Assembly: GCA_958296445.1 (NCBI GenBank)
Contig: OY282565.1
Span: 1,405,936 to 1,469,935, forward strand
DNA length: 64,000 nt
Direction of reading: 5' to 3'
Source of the DNA: an uncultured Dehalococcoidia bacterium
GTDB taxonomy: Bacteria; Chloroflexota; Dehalococcoidia; Lucifugimonadales; UBA3495
The position numbers and the translations under genes are program-made. Positions 26,925 to 34,700 of the stretch are shown here, one piece after another; the stretch's first letter is position 1, and every line of letters begins with the position of its first letter. The notes under the pieces were generated by a model. The model was not told where the DNA came from, did not search any database, and saw only the letters and a program-made list of their open reading frames with translations.

Positions 26925-27812
26925 TTGAGATACGCCTTTTTTCCCGGCTGCGTTTCCCGGGGCGGCTGCCCCGAGCTGTATCCGGCGGCCGCGCTGATTT
27001 GCAAGCGCCTAGGCATTGACTTGTGGGAAATGCAGGGCGCGTCCTGCACCGGCGCCGGCGTCTTGCAGGAGAAAAATCAACTGCTGGGCGACACCCTGAA
27101 CGCCCGCACTTTCGCAATGGCCGAGTACTGGGACTTGCCCATAATGACCATTTGCAGCACCTGCCAGGGCGTGATGAGCCAGGCCAATCATCGCCTTCGC
27201 AACCCCGAATACCGGGCCAAAGTCAACGGCTATCTGGCCGAGGAAGGGCTGGAGTACAAGGGCAACGCCCGCCCCAAGCATCTGCTCTGGATACTGATTG
27301 AGGACTATGGGCTGGACAAGCTGGCCGAGCTTATCACCCGTCCGTTGCACGGGGTGCGTCTGGCCCCCTTCTACGGCTGTTATCTGGTGCGCCCCACCGA
27401 CGCGCTGGAGTTTGCCGACAACCCGGAGCGGCAGGATTCGCTGGAGCGGCTGATAGAGATTCTGGGCGCGACGGTGGTGGATTTTTCCGGCAAGACACGC
27501 TGTTGCGGCTTTCCCATCCTGACCATCAACGAGCGCAACTCGCTGGCGATGGTGGGCAAGCATACCAGCGAGGCCAAGGATTTGGGCGCGGACGCAATGA
27601 TTACCCCTTGCCCGCTGTGCCATCTGAATCTGGACAGCTTCCAGCCCAAGGCCGCGGCCCAAGCGGGGCGGGAAATCGGCTTGCCCATCCTGCATATGCC
27701 CCAGGCCATCGGGCTGGCAATGGGCATCAGCCCCCAAGAATTGGGGCTGCGCCGCCACATCGTCAACACCCGCCCGCTGATGACCCAGCTAACCCCCGCG
27801 GCGGCCCACTAA
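26925..27812 (+). CDS. sdhE: CCG-domain subunit SdhE-type (heterodisulfide reductase B-like)
   Basis: 295 residues with two CCG domains. The first has FFPGC, SCTGAG and CSTCQG; the second has FYGCY, RCCGFP and CPLCHLN. Such proteins replace the haem-containing SdhC/SdhD anchors in non-classical succinate dehydrogenases and bind the membrane by amphipathic helices and unusual clusters. The first domain has a single Cys in SCTG where the canonical motif has CC. TTG start at 26925. A 9-bp hairpin (27847-27873) follows as terminator. Confidence 0.9.
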   Translation: MRYAFFPGCVSRGGCPELYPAAALICKRLGIDLWEMQGASCTGAGVLQEKNQLLGDTLNARTFAMAEYWDLPIMTICSTCQGVMSQANHRLRNPEYRAKVNGYLAEEGLEYKGNARPKHLLWILIEDYGLDKLAELITRPLHGVRLAPFYGCYLVRPTDALEFADNPERQDSLERLIEILGATVVDFSGKTRCCGFPILTINERNSLAMVGKHTSEAKDLGADAMITPCPLCHLNLDSFQPKAAAQAGREIGLPILHMPQAIGLAMGISPQELGLRRHIVNTRPLMTQLTPAAAH

Positions 27813-27846
27813 GGGCGCATCGCCGGGGGCAGGATTCCGATAATCA

Positions 27847-27873
27847 AGGGGCCGCTGCTACCCGGCGGCCCCT
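27847..27873 (+). terminator. Hairpin after the sdh operon
   Basis: AGGGGCCGC and GCGGCCCCT pair perfectly over 9 bp with a 9-nt loop, 35 nt after the sdhE stop. The downstream bases are CTCTTGCTG rather than a clear T run. Confidence 0.65.
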
Positions 27874-27924
27874 CTTGCTGACCCCGCCTGCCGCTTATTC
27901 CACAATTCGGAAAGAGGACGCCAA

Positions 27925-28674
27925 ATGCAGCAGCCCCAAGCCCCAATCCAGACATTCCCCGAGGACTGGCAGACTGCGCTGGCCATCGTGGCCCACCCCG
28001 ACGACCTAGAGTACGGGGCGGCCAGCGCCGTAGCCAAGTGGACGGCGCAGGGCAAGGGGGTGGTCTATTTGATGGTGTCGAGGGGCGAGGCGGGCATAGA
28101 CGGTATGCGCCCGCCGGAGGTGGGGCCGCTGCGCTCGCAGGAAGAAATCAACGCCGCCCGCGCCGTTGGGGTGGACGTCGTGGAGTTTCTGGAACACCCG
28201 GACGGCATCATTGAGTACGGCCTGCCGTTGCGCCGGGACATCAGCCGGGTCATCCGCCGCCACAAGCCCGACGTAATTCTCACGCTGAGCCACCACCTGC
28301 AATTTCCCTCGGGCCACCTGAATATGGCCGACCATCGCCACGTGGGACTGGCGGTGTTCGACGCCGCCCGGGACGCCGGGAACCGCTGGGTTTTCCCCGA
28401 ACTGCTGGGCGAGGGCCTGGAGCCGTGGGGCGGCGTCCGGTTCGTGGCGGTCTTTGGCCCCGCCGGTTCCACCCACGGCATAGACGTAACCGGCTATTGG
28501 GAACAAGGGCTGGAATCCCTGCGGCAGCATAAAGTCTATCTGGAGAACCTAGGCCCGTCGGCTGCCAACACCTTTGACTTTCTGACCGCCCACGCCGTCG
28601 AGTCCGGTCAGGTCTTTGGCTGTCAGTACGCGGTTTTCGCCGAGCTGGTGCTGATTAACGAACCGTGGGGGTGA
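27925..28674 (+). CDS. PIG-L family deacetylase
   Basis: 249 residues of the LmbE/PIG-L zinc-dependent N-acetylglucosamine deacetylase family. AIVAHPDDLEYG provides the His-Pro-Asp-Asp metal and catalytic motif, and HRHVGLAVFDAARDAG supplies the third metal His. Relatives act on GlcNAc-inositol, mycothiol or bacillithiol precursors or on antibiotics; the substrate here is open. A damaged copy of its own 3' end lies at 29611-29670, after the next gene. Confidence 0.88.
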   Translation: MQQPQAPIQTFPEDWQTALAIVAHPDDLEYGAASAVAKWTAQGKGVVYLMVSRGEAGIDGMRPPEVGPLRSQEEINAARAVGVDVVEFLEHPDGIIEYGLPLRRDISRVIRRHKPDVILTLSHHLQFPSGHLNMADHRHVGLAVFDAARDAGNRWVFPELLGEGLEPWGGVRFVAVFGPAGSTHGIDVTGYWEQGLESLRQHKVYLENLGPSAANTFDFLTAHAVESGQVFGCQYAVFAELVLINEPWG

Positions 28675-28697
28675 GCGGGCTGCCGTCCGGCCGGCCA

Positions 28698-28744
28698 ATC
28701 AGCGGTATTCCGGTGTATTCTCCGGTGTATTCCGGTATATTCTG
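28698..28744. repeat. Short tandem repeat, CGGTGTATTC unit
   Basis: Four degenerate copies of CGGTGTATTC (GGTATTCCGGTGTATTCTCC...) lie immediately before the unknown gene. Confidence 0.75.
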
Positions 28745-28763
28745 TTGAAGGATAACCAGCGAT

Positions 28764-29591
28764 ATGCCTCCTGCCCGTCCCCTGCGCGTGCCTTCGGAAT
28801 CGGAAATCCGCCGGGCTTTCAACCGCTGGCGCTGCCCGCCGCCAGTGATGCGCGATTTTATGCTCACCATCGCCCCGATGGTTGATGATGCGTTTATCAC
28901 CAGCACCATAGCCCTCGCCGTGGTTCATATCGGTTCCATGCGGCCCGACCGTAAAATCAAGCACTTGGACAATCTGCTGGATGAAGTGAACTTTCCGCGA
29001 GAGGTGGCCGCGGAGATAAACCGGGTTGTTGACTTGGTGGAACCCCCGCCTGAGTTTACGCGGGGGGCGCAACGGCTGGTGCCGCCTTTGGAGAACATTA
29101 CCGGCGCGATGCGCCAGCCGCGGGGCCAGATTCCCCGCCAAGCCTACCGGGAGGCGGTGGTTTCTTTCAGCGTCTTGCGGGATAACTTTGTGCGGGATGT
29201 GGCTTACGGCTTTATCAGCCACACCGTAGCCCACGAGTCGCAGAAGGAGCCGGGCCTACAGCGGGCGGTTGCGCAAACCGTCCGGCGCGTCCGGCATCTG
29301 GACGCCGCCGCCGCGGTCTGCGACTTCGCTCTACGCTCCCCGGCGTGGCAGGAGCGAAACGTCATTCCGGTGCAGGTGATAGCGCTGCTCAACGCGGCGA
29401 AAGCCCGCGACGGCGTGGTGCAACAACAGGTGGACGAGAGTGCGCCCATCAGCGACGCGCGATATGTGCTGTCGGTGATTGACGATTTGCTCATCGCCCA
29501 CTGCGAGCGGGCCATAAGCGACCGGAACCGGCAGTTGCAGCCCTTCGCATTTTGGGAGGAGGCCCTAGCCAACGCCCCGTCGGGCCGTTGA
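28764..29591 (+). CDS. Unknown 275-residue protein
   Basis: I do not recognise this family. It begins with a basic segment (RPLRVPSESEIRRAFNRWRC), has a mildly hydrophobic helix (DDAFITSTIALAVVHIGSM) and is otherwise predicted helical and soluble. RRVRHLDAAAAVCDFALRSPAWQERNVIPVQVIALLNAA looks like a conserved core. The ribosome site is AAGGATAACC. The gene lies between the true end of the PIG-L gene and a degraded second copy of that end, and starts after a short GGTGTATTCC tandem repeat, so it looks like inserted cargo. Confidence 0.65.
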   Translation: MPPARPLRVPSESEIRRAFNRWRCPPPVMRDFMLTIAPMVDDAFITSTIALAVVHIGSMRPDRKIKHLDNLLDEVNFPREVAAEINRVVDLVEPPPEFTRGAQRLVPPLENITGAMRQPRGQIPRQAYREAVVSFSVLRDNFVRDVAYGFISHTVAHESQKEPGLQRAVAQTVRRVRHLDAAAAVCDFALRSPAWQERNVIPVQVIALLNAAKARDGVVQQQVDESAPISDARYVLSVIDDLLIAHCERAISDRNRQLQPFAFWEEALANAPSGR

Positions 29592-29610
29592 CGGGGCGTT
29601 GGGGGAATGC

Positions 29611-29670
29611 CGCCGATGTTGAGTCCGGCCAAGCCTTTATATGCGAATCGGATAACGAACCGTGGGGGTT
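29611..29670 (+). repeat. Degraded copy of the PIG-L gene 3' end
   Basis: Translated in frame it reads VESGQAFICESDNEPWG, against VESGQVFGC...INEPWG-stop at the true end (28597-28674). About 27 bp in the middle are missing and the stop is lost. It marks the right edge of the segment holding the unknown gene. Confidence 0.75.
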
Positions 29671-29671
29671 A

Positions 29672-29705
29672 AGTTTGCCCGGCCAACAGGCTACCCGGGC
29701 AAACT
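29672..29705. terminator. Bidirectional terminator-like hairpin
   Basis: AGTTTGCCCGG and CCGGGCAAACT pair perfectly over 11 bp with a 12-nt loop, between convergent genes; the right arm overlaps the stop of the CBS-HEPN gene. Confidence 0.7.
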
Positions 29706-30717
29706 ACATTGCCCCGAAACGCACTAAATTCTCGAAGAAACGGGCAATGTCCCGCAACTTTCTCGTTTCGTCTTCGGAAAGTCCATCGGGATTGAAGTGC
29801 ATCACGTCGTTCCGTATTTGCCTCACGGCGTCCAGGTGTTTAACAAATTCCGCTCGATCGATTCTGAGGTTTAATTGTTGCCAAAGGTCCTTATTTTCCA
29901 AGAGTCGGCAGTAGCTGCCGAGGGTCAGGTCGCCTGAACCTTCGATATGGCGCCCTTCTTCTGACGGGGACGCTGCCTGAAATTGCTCCAGCGTGAACTT
30001 GCCATGTATCAAATGGCGCAGGTGACCCTCAATCTCCCCAATGAACAGGAACGGCCCAGCGAGTTGCATAAACTGTAGCGAGAGGTCTGCTGCGGTTATT
30101 ATTCCGGTTATGATTTCGTCTTCCCCACGCACCAGTACGTACCCGTGCTCCGCGATTGGGGCTATGGCCTCAAAAAGAGGCGTGTTGGACGGTAGCTCTT
30201 CTTCTGTGTCCATACATTGGCGAACCCACTCACATTCGCGCCCTAGGGAAAGACGGGCGCCGATGGACTTCCAACTGATTACACCTTTCACCTCCCGCTC
30301 GCTGGTCATCACCGGAAGTTGGGAATAGTCATGTAGCTGCATTATGGTCGTAGCCACGTCCAGAGAGTCGTCTGGCCGTACTCCCATCGGCCTTTTGTTG
30401 GCCGCCTCCAGAGATCGGATGCGATGCGTAGGGTCTGACGTGTGATTCGTCTTGGTGGGCTCAGAGGCATCCGAGTCAAGGGTTATGGTTATCGGAGAAT
30501 CAATCCAGCCGACTTCAAAGTCCGGGTTAGTGATAAGATCATACTTCTCCAGCCCATTGCGGATAAAGCTGGTAATTCGGTCTCCGCGCCTGCGTGAGCC
30601 GAATTTGTGCAGGAGTTCCCGGACAGTGAGGCTCTCTGGAGTGGGCGCAGCGCCGTTTTCAATGGCATCTTTCATTCGGTTGGCGATTGTTTCCAGCCAC
30701 TGATAGCCTTGATCCAT
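29704..30717 (-). CDS. CBS-pair protein with a C-terminal HEPN domain
   Basis: 337 residues. A winged-helix-like N-terminus (residues 1-70) is followed by two CBS motifs (about 105-155 and 165-215: MGVRPDDSLDVATTIMQLHDYSQLPVM, TPLFEAIAPIAEHGYVLV). The C-terminus is helical with R302-N-D-V-M-H307, the Rx4H site of HEPN RNases, in a VRQIRNDVMHF context as in Swt1-like HEPN. CBS pairs usually sense adenine nucleotides, so a ligand-gated RNase is a fair guess. Strong AGGAGG site. Promoter at 30741-30770. Stands alone. Confidence 0.8.
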   Translation of the reverse strand: MDQGYQWLETIANRMKDAIENGAAPTPESLTVRELLHKFGSRRRGDRITSFIRNGLEKYDLITNPDFEVGWIDSPITITLDSDASEPTKTNHTSDPTHRIRSLEAANKRPMGVRPDDSLDVATTIMQLHDYSQLPVMTSEREVKGVISWKSIGARLSLGRECEWVRQCMDTEEELPSNTPLFEAIAPIAEHGYVLVRGEDEIITGIITAADLSLQFMQLAGPFLFIGEIEGHLRHLIHGKFTLEQFQAASPSEEGRHIEGSGDLTLGSYCRLLENKDLWQQLNLRIDRAEFVKHLDAVRQIRNDVMHFNPDGLSEDETRKLRDIARFFENLVRFGAM

Positions 30718-30740
30718 GGTTAATCCTCCTAATTTTTCTG

Positions 30741-30770
30741 AGTATACTACCGCCGTAACCTAGTGTTCAA
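30741..30770 (-). promoter_or_regulatory. Sigma-70-like promoter of the CBS-HEPN gene
   Basis: TTGAAC at 30765-30770 and TATACT at 30741-30746 are 18 nt apart, reading toward the CBS-HEPN start at 30717. Confidence 0.6.
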
Positions 30771-30910
30771 GGGGTAATTATTCCAGGTATTCTTAACGTG
30801 CGGGGGTATTGCCGTTGTGATTGCGCCCCGGAGCGTCTGGATTCCCGCTTTCGCGGGAATGACGGGATGATTTTGGCAATATCAACACACGTTAAGAATA
30901 CCTTATTCCA
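30770..30910. repeat. Nested inverted repeats
   Basis: GGTATTCTTAACGTG at about 30786 is answered by CACGTTAAGAATACC at about 30888, with TTATTCCAG outside both. The loop holds one ATTCCCGCTTTCGCGGGAAT palindrome (30841-30860). It looks as if the smaller element was inserted into, or captured by, the larger one. Confidence 0.8.
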
Positions 30911-30936
30911 GTGTCTTTGCCCGAACTGTTATGCCT

Positions 30937-30973
30937 AAAGCCGGTGGGCGTCTTGAAAGCGCCTACCGGCTTT
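30937..30973 (-). terminator. Terminator-like hairpin after the aminotransferase gene
   Basis: AAAGCCGGTGGGCG pairs with CGCCTACCGGCTTT over 14 bp (one G-T) around a 9-nt loop. It lies 89 nt beyond the aminotransferase stop. Confidence 0.7.
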
Positions 30974-31061
30974 GCTCTTTACCAGCTCCGGCCGCCGCCC
31001 GGTTGTTGAGAGACGGGGCGGTTCCCCGGCGGTGAACGGACTTTTTGGCGCGGGTACGGCG

Positions 31062-32357
31062 TTATTCCCGCAGGGTTGGGACTACTTGGCGGTAGGCTTG
31101 GATGGTGCGCTCGATGTCGTCGTCGGTGTGGACGGCGGAGGGGTAGTATTTCTGGCCGCCTTTCAGGATGCCGCGCTCCAGCAGGCCGACGTTTAGGCGG
31201 GCCAGCATTCCGGCGTCGCCGGCTAGGGTGTCGCGGTAGTCGTTCACCGGGCGGGGGGTGAAGCAGAAGTCGAAAACCGCATCCTCGCCGCAGCTTTGCA
31301 CCGGGATGCCGTGTTCGCCGCAGATTTCGGTCATCGCGCTGCGGAGGGCGGCCCCGGCGGCGTGGATTCGGGGGTAGGCGCCAGTGTCCTCGCGCAGGAC
31401 TTCCAGGGTCGCCAGCCCGGCGGCGCAGGCCACCGGGTTGCCGTTCAGCGTGCCTATCTGGCTGACAAAGGTGTCGCTGTCCACCTCGCCCCGGTTGTAG
31501 ACCGACATAATGTCGGCCCGCCCCAGCACGGCGGCCAGCGGATAGCCGCCGCCCATAATTTTGCCCACGGAGCAGAGGTCGGGCGTTACGCCGTAAAATT
31601 CCTGCGCTCCGCCGTAGGCTAGGCGGAAACTGGTCACTACTTCATCGAAAATCAGCGGAATCCGGTAGCGGGCGGTCAACTCCCGCAGTCCGGCCAGGAA
31701 CCCCGGACGGGGCGCGATGATGCGTTGCATCGGCTCCACGATGACCGCCGCCAGTTCTTGGTGGTGGGCTTGGATGATGGCCTCGGTGGTGGCGAGGTCG
31801 TTGAACGGGGCGATTAGCATAAGGTCGGCGATGGCTTTGGGGATGCCGCCGCTGTTGGGCTCGGACTGGGGGAATTCGAGGGAGGCGCTGGGGGTGACGC
31901 TCATCAGGGCGTAGTCGCTGCTGCCGTGGTAGCCGCCCTCGAATTTCAGCACTTTTTCCTTGCCGGTATAGGCGCGGGCGATACGCATCGCCTGAAAGCA
32001 GGCGTCGGTGCCGCTGGTGGTGAAGCGGGCCATTTCGGCGCAGGGGACGGCCTCCACCAGTTGCTCGGCCAGCATTACGGCCTTGTCGTTGTTGGCGAAA
32101 AAGGTGCTGCCCTGCTCCACGGTCTTGATGACCGCTTCCACCACGTGGGGGTGGGCGTGGCCCAGCAGCATCGGCCCGCTGCCCATCAGCCAGTCCACGT
32201 ATTCGTTGCCGCTGACGTCCCATACGTGGGAACCCTTGCCGCCGGCGACGAGGAAGTCTTGTTCGGGGTTGAGGTGAAGGTTGCCGGTGTTGCCGCCGGG
32301 CAGGTAGCGGCCCGCCTTTTCCAGCAGGCGCTGTTCGTCGGGGGTTCGGTTGGGCAT
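31062..32357 (-). CDS. Class III aminotransferase, glutamate-1-semialdehyde aminomutase-like
   Basis: 431-residue PLP enzyme. GHAHPHVVEAV, TTSGTDACFQAMRIARAYTGKEKVLKFEGGYHG and IVEPMQ are typical of the GSA aminomutase branch. IFDEVVTSFRLAYGG contains the PLP-ring Asp, and SVGKIMGGGYPLAAVLG the Schiff-base Lys. True HemL enzymes share all of these, but no haem genes are nearby and many Dehalococcoidia carry several HemL-like transaminases, so the substrate is left open. Confidence 0.88.
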   Translation of the reverse strand: MPNRTPDEQRLLEKAGRYLPGGNTGNLHLNPEQDFLVAGGKGSHVWDVSGNEYVDWLMGSGPMLLGHAHPHVVEAVIKTVEQGSTFFANNDKAVMLAEQLVEAVPCAEMARFTTSGTDACFQAMRIARAYTGKEKVLKFEGGYHGSSDYALMSVTPSASLEFPQSEPNSGGIPKAIADLMLIAPFNDLATTEAIIQAHHQELAAVIVEPMQRIIAPRPGFLAGLRELTARYRIPLIFDEVVTSFRLAYGGAQEFYGVTPDLCSVGKIMGGGYPLAAVLGRADIMSVYNRGEVDSDTFVSQIGTLNGNPVACAAGLATLEVLREDTGAYPRIHAAGAALRSAMTEICGEHGIPVQSCGEDAVFDFCFTPRPVNDYRDTLAGDAGMLARLNVGLLERGILKGGQKYYPSAVHTDDDIERTIQAYRQVVPTLRE

Positions 32358-32399
32358 GGCGGGCCTCCTGCGGTGGGGTGGATTGGAAATGAGGGGTTG

Positions 32400-32786
32400 T
32401 TATTCGGTTATTTCAACAACAGGATCACCAACGGATACACTTACGGAATCCTCTCTGAAATCGAAACCGGATTCGGCGCGAATTTTTTTGACTCTGGTTA
32501 TGTATCTGGGGCTTATACTGAGATGGCTCATTGCTTCAGGGTTCAAGGCTTGGTAGGTCTCAAAAGTTCTGGCAACGGAAAACCGTGATTCGACATCCAT
32601 TACTTCCACAGAGATTTTCGAGCGCATCAACTTCCCTAGATTCTCATTAGAATCAGGGTCTACTATGGCGGTTTCCCGTTCTTGAATGTTGAACCTCATA
32701 CCGGCTTTCACGCCATCTGTTGCTCCTTTGTTTATTACAATTTCCCGGCTGTTGAGAATTTTGGCGACTTTGCCTATGACTGCCAT
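32400..32786 (-). CDS. Small beta-rich protein, FlgT C-terminal-like
   Basis: 128 residues, no signal or membrane segment. IGKVAKILNSREIVINKGATDGVKAGMRFNIQERE and the closing VSVGDPVVEI resemble the small barrel found at the C-terminus of FlgT and in other surface proteins (INKG..DGV..G..F.I). A second barrel-like segment with the same spacing occurs in the neighbouring gene, whose last codons hold the ribosome site for this one (GGAGGAAATAA). Lower GC than neighbours. Function unknown. Confidence 0.65.
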   Translation of the reverse strand: MAVIGKVAKILNSREIVINKGATDGVKAGMRFNIQERETAIVDPDSNENLGKLMRSKISVEVMDVESRFSVARTFETYQALNPEAMSHLSISPRYITRVKKIRAESGFDFREDSVSVSVGDPVVEITE

Positions 32787-32789
32787 AAT

Positions 32790-33407
32790 TTATTTCCTCC
32801 AAGATTTTAGAATCCCTTGTAGCCACTCATAGAGAGCTTCTTCAGGGATTTCTCTTCTGATGGTAATCCCTTGAGGAGGCGACGCATTGCGTCTCATTCG
32901 TCTTACTAAATCGTCCCAGAATTCCGGGTTTGTCCGGTCAAAAACTGAACAGATACAGGAATGCTCTTGAACCTCTGATACTTCCAACACTCCCCATTTT
33001 TCTTGATTGGCGCTGTTGAATACCACAAATTTCTGTCCTGGAAACACGCCATCTTGCGCCCCAACAAGCAGTCCAACGCCAACATCATCTTCTATTGATG
33101 TGATTCCAGATGCTTGGACAGTTCCGGTTTGGCTTTCGACGGCACGTTTTACCGTTTTTAGTGTAACCTGAACCATAATCAACTTCAAGAATTTTGGAAT
33201 ACCGACTGCTATTAAAAAATAGATAAGCATTAAGAAAATGCTTATTGTTGCTGATACCAGAATCGCCAGCAATACCGTGATAGATATTTTGCTGTTGGAC
33301 GATGAGTCATCAGTAGCAATTGCCAGAAACGATGGGATAGTGATGGCGACTCCAATTCCTAGAAGCACCGAAAATGGGAGCGCCATTTTCTCCAAAAAAC
33401 CCAACAT
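32790..33407 (-). CDS. Two-helix membrane protein with a C-terminal beta-barrel-like domain
   Basis: 205 residues from the ATG at 33407. Two transmembrane helices (about residues 8-30 and 45-72) are followed by a soluble part in which VGLLVGAQDGVFPGQKFVVFN and WGVLEVSEVQ echo the FlgT-like barrel of the next gene. It ends with a basic helix (EALYEWLQGILKSWRK). The two genes are 3 nt apart and certainly cotranscribed from the TGGTATACT box at 33438. The upstream in-frame codons (to 33479) overlap that promoter, so the earlier start is rejected. Confidence 0.7.
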   Translation of the reverse strand: MLGFLEKMALPFSVLLGIGVAITIPSFLAIATDDSSSNSKISITVLLAILVSATISIFLMLIYFLIAVGIPKFLKLIMVQVTLKTVKRAVESQTGTVQASGITSIEDDVGVGLLVGAQDGVFPGQKFVVFNSANQEKWGVLEVSEVQEHSCICSVFDRTNPEFWDDLVRRMRRNASPPQGITIRREIPEEALYEWLQGILKSWRK

Positions 33408-33437
33408 TGCGCAACCTGAATGCCTTTGATTTTTCCT

Positions 33438-33446
33438 AGTATACCA
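33438..33446 (-). promoter_or_regulatory. Extended -10, TGGTATACT
   Basis: Minus-strand TGGTATACT, 30 nt before the membrane protein start. The identical nonamer precedes the gene at 61252. Confidence 0.55.
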
Positions 33447-33459
33447 CTTTGGGGTTGTC

Positions 33460-33486
33460 GGCCCGGTTTGCGTTAGCAACCGGGCC
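33460..33486 (-). terminator. Hairpin after malate dehydrogenase
   Basis: GGCCCGGTT and AACCGGGCC pair perfectly over 9 bp with a 9-nt loop, about 50 nt past the mdh stop and just before the promoter at 33438. Confidence 0.6.
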
Positions 33487-33537
33487 GGTTTCCAAGGGGT
33501 ATATGCCGGGGTGTTGCTTTATAGGCGCCGTCTTTCC

Positions 33538-34479
33538 CTAACCCGACGCCCTGGCCTGATTCATTACTTCCACCAGTTCTTTGACGCTGGCGGCGGAGCT
33601 TTGTAGGGCGGCTTGTTCCTCGGGGGTTAGGCGGATTTCCAGCACTTGCTCCATTCCGGCGGCGCCTAGCTTTACCGGGACGCCTACGCATAGGCCGTTG
33701 ATGCCGTATTCGCCTTGCAGGTAGGCGCAGGCGGGGAGGATGCGCTTTTTGTCCAGCAGCACGGCTTCGACCATCTGGGTTATGGCCGCGGAGGGGGCGT
33801 AGTAGGCGCTGCCTTCTTTCAGCAGTTGGACGATTTCCCCGCCGCCCTGCCGGGTGCGCCGCACCAACTGATCCACCTTTTCCTCGGCCATCAGTTCGCT
33901 GATGGGAATGCCGCCTACGGTGGTGAACCGCACCAGCGGCACCATATCGTCGCCGTGGCCGCCTAGAACGTAGGCTTGGACGTCCTCGACCGACACGTTC
34001 AGTTCCTGGGATATAAAGGTGCGGAAACGGGCGGTGTCCAGCACTCCGGCCATACCGAAAACGCGCTCCCGGGGGAAACCGCTGGCCTCGTAAACGTTCT
34101 GCACCATAGCGTCAAGGGGGTTGGTGACCGGGATGATGATGCAGTCCGGCGAGTGCTTGACCACCTGCTCGGTGACCGACGAGGTGATGCGCATATTGGT
34201 GAGCAGCAAATCGTCGCGGCTCATCCCGGGGCGGCGGGCGATGCCGGCGGTAATGACGACCACATCGGAACCGGCGGTTTCCGCATAGCCGTTGCTGCCG
34301 GTGATGATGGCGTCGGTTCCCAGCACCGGCCCCGACTCCAGCATATCCAGCGACTTGCCTTGCGGCAAATCCTCTACCACGTCCACCATCACCACGTCGG
34401 CGTAGCCCAGTTGGTGAATCCGCTGTGCGGTGGTAGCGCCGACGTTGCCCGCGCCCACCACGGTAACTTTGCTTCGCAT
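33538..34479 (-). CDS. mdh: Malate dehydrogenase, LDH-like type
   Basis: Oxidises malate to oxaloacetate with [20 protein letters not shown] is the NAD-binding loop, with an acidic strand end (VMVDVVE) favouring NAD over [16 protein letters not shown] carries the substrate arginines, PVTNPLDAM and [12 protein letters not shown] the catalytic His. An Arg at the first specificity position (ARRPGMSR) fits malate rather than lactate. 313 residues. A GAGGAG ribosome site is present. Confidence 0.93.
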   Translation of the reverse strand: MRSKVTVVGAGNVGATTAQRIHQLGYADVVMVDVVEDLPQGKSLDMLESGPVLGTDAIITGSNGYAETAGSDVVVITAGIARRPGMSRDDLLLTNMRITSSVTEQVVKHSPDCIIIPVTNPLDAMVQNVYEASGFPRERVFGMAGVLDTARFRTFISQELNVSVEDVQAYVLGGHGDDMVPLVRFTTVGGIPISELMAEEKVDQLVRRTRQGGGEIVQLLKEGSAYYAPSAAITQMVEAVLLDKKRILPACAYLQGEYGINGLCVGVPVKLGAAGMEQVLEIRLTPEEQAALQSSAASVKELVEVMNQARASG

Positions 34480-34625
34480 CGGGTTAGTTGCTCCTCAGTT
34501 TAATTGGTATGGTTTGGCGGCTTGCCCATCATTAGGAAAACGGGGCAGGGGTGATGCGGACACTGCCTTGCCGCCGGTTCCCGTTTCCCGGTAATAGCCG
34601 CCAAGCCTGCGTAGCGTCAAGGGCA

Positions 34626-34665
34626 AGCCGCTTCCCTATGATGCTACGGGTTAAGGGAAGCGGCT
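34626..34665 (-). terminator. Hairpin after isocitrate dehydrogenase
   Basis: AGCCGCTTCCCT and AGGGAAGCGGCT pair over 12 bp around a 16-nt loop, just downstream of the icd stop at 34701. No T run follows. Confidence 0.6.
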
Positions 34666-34700
34666 CTTAGTCCTCAAAGTATCAGGCGCCGGCCGGGTTG

